Below are positions 55,200 through 63,483 of a stretch of DNA of 64,000 bases, one piece after another (within the stretch, counting starts at the first letter, position 1; each line of letters opens with the position of its first letter). The stretch covers positions 682,001 through 746,000 of the forward strand of contig NZ_CP159256.1 of NCBI RefSeq assembly GCF_040438645.1, read 5' to 3'. Made by a program: the position numbers and the translations under genes. The notes beneath the pieces are model-generated. The model did no database searches. It was not told where the DNA came from and saw only the letters and a program-made list of their open reading frames with translations. The stretch comes from Mesorhizobium sp. WSM2240. GTDB taxonomy: Bacteria; Pseudomonadota; Alphaproteobacteria; Rhizobiales; Rhizobiaceae.

Positions 55200-56030
55200 C
55201 TAGTTTGAGATCGGAATCCGATAGATCGTTCCATCGCCCCAAGCGGCGGTGAGCAAAGAGGCCCCGTCAGGAGCGATTACCAAGCCGACCGGGCTTCGCA
55301 GCCCGTCCGCGACGGCACGGGATTGTCCATTCGGCAGAATTTCCCGCACGGTCGTTCCGCCATAATCTACCACGAACACGCGGCCGTCTTTCGTCATTGC
55401 TACGCCAGGGCCGGGCGTGCCGAACGCCTCGCCGGCGTCGATGCGCGTGTCATCCGGGCGCAGGATCGTAACCCCGCCGCCGATGTTGGACACGACATAG
55501 CCATTGTCTGGCGTCTGGACCACCCCGACCGGCGTTTGCAAGCCGTCGATGACGGGTTCCAGATCGCCATTCCCGGTCACGGTGAGGATCTGGTTGGTGC
55601 GGCGGTTGGCGATCAGCAGCCGGCCTGACCTGTCGAAACTAAGCCCGGCGGGCGTCGCAAGGCCGCTCACATGCACGCTGCGTTCTCCTGCCGGCGTGAA
55701 ACGATAGACCTCATCGCGCGAATAGGATGCAACGTAGATCGTGCCATCGGGGCCGATCGTCAGGCCGGAAGGACCGGAAAGCACGTCCGCGAAGGTGGTG
55801 CGATTCCCGGCAGGGTCGATGCGTGAGACGCGGCCGGCGCCCCATTCCGCCACGAATAGGTTCCCCGCAGCGTCGAAGGCCATGCCGACCGGCGAGCTGA
55901 AGCCGTCCCAGAGCTTTTCAGGCGTGGCCGGGTTTGCGTTTGCGGCAGTCGGAGCTGCAATCGGGGAGCCGGAAATCGCGACGATTGCGAGAGCGCCGGC
56001 AGCAGTCAAGGAGCGAAGAAGGTTCATCAT
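55200..56030 (-). CDS. exported NHL/SMP-30-type beta-propeller protein
   Basis: The 276-residue protein has a signal peptide (residues 1 to about 33). Repeated propeller blades each hold a G(M/L)xF/IxxxGxLxVA strand pair: SSPVGMAFDAAGNLFVAEWG, SGPSGLTIGPDGTIYVASYS, ATPAGLSFDRSGRLLIANRR, and so on. The layout fits SMP-30/gluconolactonase-like or NHL-repeat proteins. Its ATG overlaps the stop of the CMD gene (56027-56030), so they are cotranslated. The substrate is unknown; lactone hydrolysis is only a family-level possibility. Confidence 0.82.
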   Translation of the reverse strand: MMNLLRSLTAAGALAIVAISGSPIAAPTAANANPATPEKLWDGFSSPVGMAFDAAGNLFVAEWGAGRVSRIDPAGNRTTFADVLSGPSGLTIGPDGTIYVASYSRDEVYRFTPAGERSVHVSGLATPAGLSFDRSGRLLIANRRTNQILTVTGNGDLEPVIDGLQTPVGVVQTPDNGYVVSNIGGGVTILRPDDTRIDAGEAFGTPGPGVAMTKDGRVFVVDYGGTTVREILPNGQSRAVADGLRSPVGLVIAPDGASLLTAAWGDGTIYRIPISN

Positions 56031-56446
56031 GCCGCTTCCCCCTGCTGGACGGGAAACCGGGCGGCGAATACTTCCTTCGCCGCAAACAGCCCGTTGAGTG
56101 CCGCAGGAAAGCCCGCATAGATCGCCATTTGCATGACGATTTCAGTGATTTCGTCCTTCGTCAGTCCGACATTCAGGCCCGCCTCTATATGGACCTTTAG
56201 TTGCGGGGTTGCGGTTCCCATCGCGGTTAGAGCCGCGATGGTGGCGATTTCGCGGGCGCGCAGATCGAGGCCAGGACGGCTGTAAATGTCGCCAAATGGA
56301 AATTCGAACACGTAGCGCGCGAAGTCGGGGGCGATATCCGCCAGAGCGGCAATGACATTGTTGCCGGCTTCGCCGTCGATTTCAGCGAGCGCTCGCTTGC
56401 CGCGCTCCAGCCGGCTTTCGCCGACGTTGGGGGATTGGTGCGTCAT
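56027..56446 (-). CDS. carboxymuconolactone decarboxylase-family (AhpD-like) protein
   Basis: The 139-residue protein carries the CMD domain: SRPGLDLRAREIATIAALTA, QLKVHIEAGLNVGLTKDEIT and EIVMQMAIYAGFPAALNGLF. The typical AhpD CxxC pair is absent, so it is closer to the decarboxylase or gamma-lactone group than to AhpD peroxidase. It overlaps the merR-type gene by 65 bp and the propeller gene by 4 bp, forming a tight operon. Lactone/alkyl detoxification is an inference from domain and operon. Confidence 0.87.
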   Translation of the reverse strand: MTHQSPNVGESRLERGKRALAEIDGEAGNNVIAALADIAPDFARYVFEFPFGDIYSRPGLDLRAREIATIAALTAMGTATPQLKVHIEAGLNVGLTKDEITEIVMQMAIYAGFPAALNGLFAAKEVFAARFPVQQGEAA

Positions 56447-56810
56447 AGTCTTTCATCCTCTGATCCTTGCCGGCATATCCGGCAATCTTGGTGTCGAGGA
56501 CGAGAAGGCAGGCTTGCAGTTCGGCCACCTGCGCGCGGACACGCTCGCGATGCTGTTCGAGCAACGCGCTGCGCTCCGCTTCCGTGCCGACGCCGCGCTC
56601 CCGCAAGGCCGCGTATTGCAGCATTTCCCGGATAGGCATGGCGGTCGTTTTCAGACGGTCGAGAAATTCTATCCAGATCAGGATTGATGCGTCGTAGTCA
56701 CGTTGGCCCGATCGGTCCCTGTCGGCATGGGGAAGCAGCCCGATCCGCTCATAGTAACGGATAGTATGGGCCGACAGTCCCGAACGCTTCGCCAGTTCGC
56801 CAATCTTCAT
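56382..56810 (-). CDS. MerR-family transcriptional regulator
   Basis: The 142-residue protein begins MKIGELAKRSGLSAHTIRYY, the MerR winged helix. A dimerisation helix (about 80-115) follows, and a short C-terminus without the paired Cys of metal sensors. It is therefore probably a small-molecule or aldehyde/redox sensor. It heads the operon with the CMD and propeller genes. A perfect palindrome in a 19-bp promoter spacer lies 40-55 bp upstream of its start, where it should bind. Confidence 0.9.
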   Translation of the reverse strand: MKIGELAKRSGLSAHTIRYYERIGLLPHADRDRSGQRDYDASILIWIEFLDRLKTTAMPIREMLQYAALRERGVGTEAERSALLEQHRERVRAQVAELQACLLVLDTKIAGYAGKDQRMKDYDAPIPQRRRKPAGARQASAR

Positions 56811-56842
56811 GAACGCCTTCTTTCGTCACGACGCACGGAAAG

Positions 56843-56871
56843 CTACAAGTTAGAGTGCACTCTAAGTCAAG
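56843..56871 (-). promoter_or_regulatory. MerR-type promoter with palindromic operator
   Basis: On the minus strand a TTGACT -35 element is followed, after a 19-bp spacer, by a TAGCTT -10-like element. The 16-bp perfect palindrome TTAGAGTGCACTCTAA (56850-56865) fills the spacer. Long 19-bp spacers with a central palindrome are the hallmark of MerR-controlled promoters. Autoregulation of the three-gene operon is expected. Confidence 0.75.
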
Positions 56872-57389
56872 AGGTGGTGCCGCGGAAATCCTAAGATTCG
56901 CGACAAAACTCGGAAGCGCTGATTTCGGGGCACCCTGTCGCAGAAGTCAGCGCAAAAAATCGAAGTCGCGCGAGACTTTTGCGACATCTAAGAACAGCGC
57001 CTTGTGTCAGCTTTCCTTCACCCGGCATAAAACCGGCCAGACCGCTCTCCACACCCCTCCCGGTCATTTCGCGCCGAAGAAGCGATCATTCCAAGTAGCC
57101 CGGCAGGAATCGACCCCATCTTTGCCGTTCGGGCCGCTTCCGCCGCCGGAACCTGCCGTTCGTTCAGTGCTCGCCGGACGAAAGACCGGGCCGTAACCAG
57201 ACCGGCAGGTCAAAGTTGGCGAATTCCAGAAGCGGACCTTCAGCGGAGCTATAGGTGCGCTCCAGTGGGAAAGAGAACGGCTTGTCATAAAAGAACATTG
57301 AAAGTCAGGTAGGTAAGGGTGTGATTGGTGGAGCCAAGCTGCTTCCACTCTGGTCGTCGCTGATGCAGTTGGCAGTGCCTGCCCTCCCG
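56872..57389 (+). other. gene-poor stretch
   Basis: About 520 bp without a supported gene. It contains several TGTCGCA/TGCGACA words around 56899-56985. Frames in 57064-57389 are the out-of-frame continuation of the KTSC gene region and not separate genes. Confidence 0.35.
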
Positions 57390-57622
57390 CTAACCAGCGC
57401 TGCTTTCGCCAGGGAACTGTGCTTTCCTCGCCTCGCGGTACGGAAACCTGTTTCTGATCTCCTTGTTGAATACTTGCCCCTTGCGAAGGATTGCCGGAAG
57501 GCAGTGTAAATTTCTGGCGGCACATTCACGTAATAGTATCGCTTGCCGCTGGCGACGAACCAGACCGCCAGCGTCCGCGTAACCGGGTCATATTCAGCCT
57601 TGCGTATTGAAGTCGAGGGCAT
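57390..57622 (-). pseudogene. KTSC-domain protein with a frameshift
   Basis: From ATG 57622 the frame reads MPSTSIRKAEYDPVTRTLAV, then SGKRYYYVNVPPEIYTAFRQ and SFARGK. At about 57478 (run of G) the proper continuation shifts by one: VFNKEIRNRFPYREARKAQF, stop 57390. KTSC domains are found alone or fused to lysyl-tRNA synthetases and are thought to bind RNA or DNA. One missing base would restore a 78-residue protein; it may be a young lesion or a sequencing error. Confidence 0.65.
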
Positions 57623-57729
57623 GTCATAGTTCGCGAAGGGCTTCACACACCAACCCTCGCTGCCCACCGAAGTTCCCGGGCGACGGCCTCTTGAGCCATC
57701 GCGCTTCTGCAAATGGAGGTCGGGGCTGG

Positions 57730-58443
57730 TCAGGCCTCGACGGAAGATGCCGCATGTGCCTCGGGCGCCTCTCCTTGCTTCTCGACTTGCAACGACGGCG
57801 GCCATCTGAGCAGCGCCTGATGGCCTGCCGGAGTGAGCTGGTAAACGCCGCGCTCGATGCTGACGAACCAACCATAGACGTTCCGGCGCGGGATCTTGTA
57901 GGCATTCGGCAGATCAGGCCGCAGGTCTCGTGGCCGCCTCGGGCCATCGGCCAGAGCTGCCGCGCACGCCAAGGCCTCCTGCCGATAGGCCGTCATGATC
58001 GGGTTTCGCGAGCCGCCGCCGGCGACCGGATCCCCCTGGCGGCGCTTATGCTCGTCGACCAGCCGGGAACGCCGTTTAGGATCGCGACGCGGCAAAGGAG
58101 CAGCCGGGCTGAGCAATACCTCCACATCGTCAGACGCAGTGACGCCGAGCAGGCCTATTCCGAGGCGGCGGCACAGATTTCGAAACCGGACATCACTCTC
58201 TCGGCCTTTTCCGCGAGCCGACATCCTTGCCACCAACCAGACTTCATCGGCGGCGGCCATTCGGTCGACGCCCTGCAGCACGAGTTCCAGATTGAACTGA
58301 AGCTTGAGTTCGCACACGACCACAACGGGCGGGGAGTCTCCGCTCACCGCCAACAGATCGCATCCGCCGATTTCCCCCTTCACGGTAAAACCGAGGCGTT
58401 CGAGAAATTGTTTCACCGGTGCGTAGAGCGAAGTCTCAAACAT
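57730..58443 (-). CDS. DUF2161 putative PD-(D/E)XK nuclease-like protein
   Basis: The 237-residue protein starts MFETSLYAPVKQFLERLGFT. It has a restriction-endonuclease-like core with GEIGGCDLLAVSGD and VVVVCELKLQFN, giving the D...ExK catalytic pattern of PD-(D/E)XK enzymes. The C-terminal half has a winged-helix-like region (RRNVYGWFVSIERGVYQLTP). The DUF2161 family is common in Rhizobiales; the target is unknown. It lies 28 bp after a UvrD-type helicase on the same strand, so a joint DNA-processing role is possible. Confidence 0.8.
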   Translation of the reverse strand: MFETSLYAPVKQFLERLGFTVKGEIGGCDLLAVSGDSPPVVVVCELKLQFNLELVLQGVDRMAAADEVWLVARMSARGKGRESDVRFRNLCRRLGIGLLGVTASDDVEVLLSPAAPLPRRDPKRRSRLVDEHKRRQGDPVAGGGSRNPIMTAYRQEALACAAALADGPRRPRDLRPDLPNAYKIPRRNVYGWFVSIERGVYQLTPAGHQALLRWPPSLQVEKQGEAPEAHAASSVEA

Positions 58444-58471
58444 GGGTCAGTCGATGGCATCTTCGGTCCCT

Positions 58472-60550
58472 CTACTTCCAGCGACTGCGCATCCGGGCCC
58501 CGAGATCGACACGGATGTCAGGTCTTGCCGCTCCGGGCCTGCTTTCGCGGCGATCCGTCCACGCCACCTGCTGGAAACTCGGCAGGATCGAAGTGGGGAT
58601 GAAGCGGGTGCGCGACGCATAGACGTGGCGATCGCCACGCGATGCCTGGCCATGTGTATAGAAGCGCTGCGGCGTGATGAGATGCAGGCTGTCCTTTGCC
58701 CTAGTCATTGCCACGTAAAGAAGCCGGCGCTCCTCTTCTATATCAGCCTCCTCGCCAGTCGCGAGGTCGATGGGAATGCACCCATCCACCGCATTCAGGA
58801 CGAACACGCTTTTCCATTCCTGGCCCTTCGCCGAATGGATGGTCGAGAGGATCAGATAATCCTCGTCGAGATGCGGGGGACCGGCCTGGTCGCTCGTCGC
58901 GTCGGGTGGATCGAGCGTGAGATCGGTCAGGAAGCGTTCGCGCGAAGGATAGCCCGCAGCGATCTGCTCGAGCTGCAGGAGGTCCGCACGACGCGCTGTC
59001 GCGTCCTCATGAATGCGCTGGAGATGCGGCTCATACCACAGGCGAACGCGCTCAAGTTCGGCAGGCCAGGATGATCCTGTCCGCAAACCGGTGAAAAGCT
59101 CGACGAAATCCGGCCAGTCCGCTTCGGCTCGTTGCGGGATGCGGGCGGCCGAGAGACCGATCACGGCATCCAGCGACTGCCCCAAGGTTTCGATGATGTT
59201 GCCAGCCGTTGATGGTCCCACGCCCGGCAAAAGCTGGAGAACGCGAAAGCCGGCCACGCGATCACGCGGATTTTCCGCGAAACGGAGCACAGCCAGCATG
59301 TCCTTGACGTGCGCAGAATCCAGGAATTTGAGGCCGCCGAATTTCACGAACGGGATGTTTCGCCTGGCAAGCTCGACTTCAACCGGACCGCTGTGATGCG
59401 ACGCCCGGAACAGAACCGCCTGCGCCTTGAGTGCGGTTCCAGCTTCCCGCTCGGCCAGCACCGTCTCACAGACAAAATTTGCCTGATCGGCTTCGTCTCG
59501 CACCGTGACGACCCTTGGCTTTTCCGCCGACCTGCGCTCGGTCCACAGATTCTTGGTGAAGCGCTCGGCGGCCTCGCCGATGACAGCGTTCGCCGCCGCA
59601 AGGATCGCGTCGGTCGACCGATAATTCTGGTCAAGCGTCACAACTTCTGCCGGACGGGCAAACTGGCGCGGGAATTCCAGGATGTTGCGGACCTCCGCGG
59701 CCCTGAACGAATAGATCGATTGGGCATCATCGCCAACTACGGTCAGACCGGCGCCATCCGGCTTGAGGGCAAGTAGGATCGATGCCTGAAGCCGGTTCGT
59801 ATCCTGGTACTCATCGACCAGGATGTGATCGAAGTGCGCGCCGAGATGCTCCGCGATTGCCCCCTCCTTGGCCATCTCGGCCCAGTAGAGCAGGAGGTCA
59901 TCGAAATCCAGCACGCTTTCGGCCTGCTTGGCCTCGACATAGCCGGCAAACAGCTGCTTCAGCTCCGCGGTCCAGTTCCGGCACCAGGGAAAGCTCCTGC
60001 GCAGGACCTCGTCCAGCGGCTCCTGCGAATTCACCACGCGCGAATAGATGGCAAGGCACGTGCCCTTGGCCGGGAAGCGGCTTTCTGTCCTGGAGAGGCC
60101 AAGCTCGTGCCGAACGAGGTTCATCAGGTCGGCCGAATCCTCCCGGTCGTGGATCGTGAAGGCCGGATCCAGGCCGATATCCGGCGCATAGTCTCTCAGC
60201 AATCTCGCGCCGATCGCATGGAACGTGCCAGCCCAGTTCAGTCCGTCGGAGACAATCAACGCCTTGTCGCCCAGCACCTCGGCGGCGATCCTCTCCACCC
60301 TGCGCGTCATCTCCGCCGCAGCGCGCCGCGAAAAGGTCATCAGCAGAATGCGCCGCGGATCGGCGCCATTGACGATGAGATGCGCAACACGATGCGCAAG
60401 CGTGTTGGTCTTGCCTGATCCGGCGCCGGCAATGATCAGCAGAGGCCCGGCGATGGCGCCGCCGCCATGTTCGACCGCGGTCCGCTGTCCGGCGTTCAGC
60501 TTGGCCAGATAGGGTTGCCGGAAATTTGAATCACGCGCTGCGATGTTCAT
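58472..60550 (-). CDS. UvrD/Rep-type superfamily 1 DNA helicase
   Basis: The 692-residue protein has the SF1A motifs in order: Q motif LNAGQRTAVEHG, Walker A LIIAGAGSGKTNTLAHRV, motif Ia LLMTFSRRAAAEM, Walker B ILVDEYQDTNRLQ, motif III LTVVGDDAQSIYSFRAAE, motif IV LDQNYRSTDAIL, motif V STIHSAKGQEWKSVFVL, and motif VI RRLLYVAMTRAKDSLHLI. It unwinds DNA 3' to 5'. ATG 60550 is used; further upstream starts would add a low-complexity leader. A near-match to the LexA box lies just upstream. It precedes the DUF2161 nuclease-like gene. Confidence 0.93.
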   Translation of the reverse strand: MNIAARDSNFRQPYLAKLNAGQRTAVEHGGGAIAGPLLIIAGAGSGKTNTLAHRVAHLIVNGADPRRILLMTFSRRAAAEMTRRVERIAAEVLGDKALIVSDGLNWAGTFHAIGARLLRDYAPDIGLDPAFTIHDREDSADLMNLVRHELGLSRTESRFPAKGTCLAIYSRVVNSQEPLDEVLRRSFPWCRNWTAELKQLFAGYVEAKQAESVLDFDDLLLYWAEMAKEGAIAEHLGAHFDHILVDEYQDTNRLQASILLALKPDGAGLTVVGDDAQSIYSFRAAEVRNILEFPRQFARPAEVVTLDQNYRSTDAILAAANAVIGEAAERFTKNLWTERRSAEKPRVVTVRDEADQANFVCETVLAEREAGTALKAQAVLFRASHHSGPVEVELARRNIPFVKFGGLKFLDSAHVKDMLAVLRFAENPRDRVAGFRVLQLLPGVGPSTAGNIIETLGQSLDAVIGLSAARIPQRAEADWPDFVELFTGLRTGSSWPAELERVRLWYEPHLQRIHEDATARRADLLQLEQIAAGYPSRERFLTDLTLDPPDATSDQAGPPHLDEDYLILSTIHSAKGQEWKSVFVLNAVDGCIPIDLATGEEADIEEERRLLYVAMTRAKDSLHLITPQRFYTHGQASRGDRHVYASRTRFIPTSILPSFQQVAWTDRRESRPGAARPDIRVDLGARMRSRWK

Positions 60551-60566
60551 CCCAGCATGGAGCATT

Positions 60567-60581
60567 GTTTCTGTTTCGTTC
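60567..60581 (-). promoter_or_regulatory. LexA-box-like sequence upstream of the helicase gene
   Basis: GTTTCTGTTTCGTTC differs from GTTC-N7-GTTC at one base. It lies 17-31 bp upstream of ATG 60550. SOS control of the helicase is possible but unproven. Confidence 0.4.
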
Positions 60582-60889
60582 GCAATCCCTAGTCGATAGG
60601 ATTGACCACCTTGGACCCCCACCGACGCGCCGGACGCTCGTGGAACGCTTGCAAACAATCTGTTGCACCATGACGGATCAATCGTCTCAAGGCGAGGCAT
60701 AGGCCCTCAACATGACGACGGCTGTGGTCGCCTATTCGCCGCGCCCGCCGGGATTTGCGTCTTTCGATGCCGGTGACCGGAAGGCGTCATCAACCGCGTC
60801 AGATCCGATGCCTTCACGATGTGACTCCGGAGGCATGATAAACGCCAAAGCGGCTCGTGAGCGCTTCAATCCAGCGCGCTCGTTGCGCC

Positions 60890-62002
60890 CTATACGATTC
60901 CCCACGCGCGGAATCGTCCTCTGCCCGTCATCTCGCGCAGGCGGAGGTCGCCGACGAGATTGAGTGCGCCCTGTTTCGAGACCTTCAGCGTCTCCTGAAT
61001 CATGGCGGTGGAGACGAACGGACGGGAGAGCACAAGCTCGACGAGACCGGGAAGCCTGGAGCTGGCGCGGCGATTCCGCAACCGACGTTCCATCTGAGCG
61101 TGCGCCAGCATCAGCCGATCGTGCTCTTTTAGTCCGGCGAGCGCCGCCTCGCACATGACGTCCAGAAGGGCCAACAGGCGGTCGGTGCGGATTCGTGCGC
61201 AACGGCGATCACGGGGAACCTTTTGGGCGCCGAGGTGAAGGCAGGTGAGATAGTTGGTAGTCACGCCTTCACGACGCAGCAGCGCCGCAACAAGGAGCGG
61301 CCCGAGCCAGCCGGCGTGCTGCAGCACCTCGATCTGGGCCCATGACTCCAGCAGGAGTGCAGCACGAAGGACAGTCGGCAACTCGCGCGTCTGGGTAGCC
61401 ATCGCCTGCCACTCGGCAAGGCGCGCGTCCTCATCCCAGTCGAGATCGTAGATCAGCGATGGACGCTCCGCCGGCCCCATCTTTCTGACGTGGGCGCGCT
61501 CTGCACCGTCAAGCACCTTCGTTGAACGCTCAAGCACTGCATCGATGGCGGCTAATTCCTCTGCGAGCAGATCGTCCTCCTGCTCTGAAGTCTCTCCGGC
61601 CTCGACATTGGCTGCGAGAGCCCCTTCCCGGACGCCTCGCACCTCCTCCACCGGAGGACCCCGGCCCGTCAACCGGCGCAGGCCCTCCCCGCTCAGTGCC
61701 CAGTCGGGTGCACGGGTAAATATTTGACGGCGGGCGCGAAGGACCGCATGCGCCCGGGTGAGTTCGTGAGTCGGAGTTCGGATGTCCATGTGGGCATCGT
61801 GGAGGACGAGGTCCTCCACATGGACTAGCTCGCCCTCGATCCAGAGTGCGGCTGCTGCGTCCGCGAAATGTTGGCGCTCGACGAAGCCATCCCGTACCGG
61901 CGAACGGGCCAGCCGCTCATCCAGGCGGGACAAAACCTCGGTAGCGCGGACGACGCGCCCGATCAAAGTTTCAAGGGGCAGTTTGCCAATATCGTAAGTC
62001 AT
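60890..62002 (-). CDS. RHE_PE00001-family (DUF1612) putative DNA-binding protein
   Basis: The 370-residue protein begins MTYDIGKLPLETLIGRVVRA and has the DUF1612 helical core (FADAAAALWIEGELVHVEDL; THELTRAHAVLRARRQIFTR). A C-terminal helix-turn-helix follows (STAMIQETLKVSKQGALNLV). The family is found mainly on plasmids of Rhizobium, Sinorhizobium and Mesorhizobium, with unknown function. Its presence supports a rhizobial plasmid or island. The frame is intact. Confidence 0.85.
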   Translation of the reverse strand: MTYDIGKLPLETLIGRVVRATEVLSRLDERLARSPVRDGFVERQHFADAAAALWIEGELVHVEDLVLHDAHMDIRTPTHELTRAHAVLRARRQIFTRAPDWALSGEGLRRLTGRGPPVEEVRGVREGALAANVEAGETSEQEDDLLAEELAAIDAVLERSTKVLDGAERAHVRKMGPAERPSLIYDLDWDEDARLAEWQAMATQTRELPTVLRAALLLESWAQIEVLQHAGWLGPLLVAALLRREGVTTNYLTCLHLGAQKVPRDRRCARIRTDRLLALLDVMCEAALAGLKEHDRLMLAHAQMERRLRNRRASSRLPGLVELVLSRPFVSTAMIQETLKVSKQGALNLVGDLRLREMTGRGRFRAWGIV

Positions 62003-63483
62003 TGTTTTGACTGTAGCGGATTCGCTATCGTCAAGCTATATCGTTGTTAGGTTGACTTGCAGCGGGGTCGTTATTTCGAGGCGCTATCCGTCGGTTACGA
62101 TGAATTGCCGGCCGGGGTTCGCGTCCCTCTGTGATAGGCGGACTGCCGGCAAACGCGCGCTGCCACGCTTTTATGCGTTTAGTTTGGCACACCTTTTATC
62201 GTTACAAAAGCCCGGAAACAGCTCAAAACGACAAATGCCAGCCCTGCCCTCGGCACCCGGCTCATTGGTTATACCGTGTTCTCGACTCGAGACCATGCAC
62301 CTGATCCCCAGGGCAACGAACTCCATCCGGCCGGAGGCCGTGTGGCCTGGCAGGAGCACGGGCTCTGGCGGCCTGCTTTCCGGCCTGCCCTCAAGAGATG
62401 CTGGCCAGCCGCCTTCCCAATGAACAAGGGCATTGTCGCTGCCTAAGGAATTGGGGCGCGCAGTCGGACGTTAGGAGCGCTGGCCCGGCAAACATCGGCA
62501 TCCAGCTGTTGGGCTTTCTTTGGCATATGGAGGTTCAATGGGAGCGGTTTGCTGCGCCCGTTCATGCTTGTTGGTCTCTGCCTTTTGGCCCCGGTAGGAG
62601 CGGTCTCACGCGCTCACATCCTGCTTATGGACATGCCTGCTCAACGAGGGCCTGGACATCAAGGTGTTATAGATGCCTGCAGAGCAGCGCTCAGAGGCGA
62701 AATCGGTGCCGAAACAGGTCGCAGCCTCCGCTATGCCCGCGACATTGGGGTTCGGGCGCCTGATGCCGAGCTGTTGATAACAGCGCGAGCGGCCGGACCG
62801 TGCGGTGTTCCGCCTCCGCCCTAAGTGAGTCGCGCCTTTCGTTGGGCCAGGAACCGCATTTTTTGATCCGATCCCCTCCCCCCCTCCCCTGCACTACGGT
62901 CGTCCGCAACCGCGTTGTCCGAAGACATGCCTGAAAATGCTGGTTTTCATGAGACGCGCCAAACCGCACCTGGAGGCGGTCGCACTAGCACGTTCCCTCG
63001 CCGGCTCATGCGCCCGTGAACTCTCTTTGGCGTCCGGGGAAGACCGGATCGCGCCCCGGTGGCGGGCAAGGGAATTGGTCATGAGCAGAAGCCGCGCTGG
63101 CGATATCCATAGTCGTGGTTGGATCGGCATCGCAGGTCCCCTCTCCTTAACGGTCGGACTTATTGAAGTTCAGGTATGTGCGTCGGTGGCGAAGCAATTG
63201 GTCACTTTTCTTGCCCAATCCGGGCCGCTGAATGGCTCCCAGCTAGGCAACGACCTCTAGGCCCTCACCTTTGCCCAGCGAAACGGCAAAATGCGCTGCG
63301 GCGCGATGGATCCGTGAAGGATGACGCTCACGAAGGCATTGCTTGCGGTTTGGCGTCAAAGCGCTGGGTGATCGCCTATGATGACCACGTTTCCTGCGTG
63401 CTGCTGGGATCGTCCAATTCAGTCAATTCGCGCAGATGAAGCGGCAGCGATTAGGCGATACGCGCAAACCGACGGGACGCCGA
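62003..63483 (+). other. gene-poor stretch
   Basis: About 1.5 kb without a firmly supported gene. One frame at 62549-62824 (MLRPFMLVGLCLLAPVGAVS, 91 residues) begins with a hydrophobic segment like a signal peptide, but it starts with TTG, lacks a ribosome-binding site and has no known domain. Confidence 0.35.
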
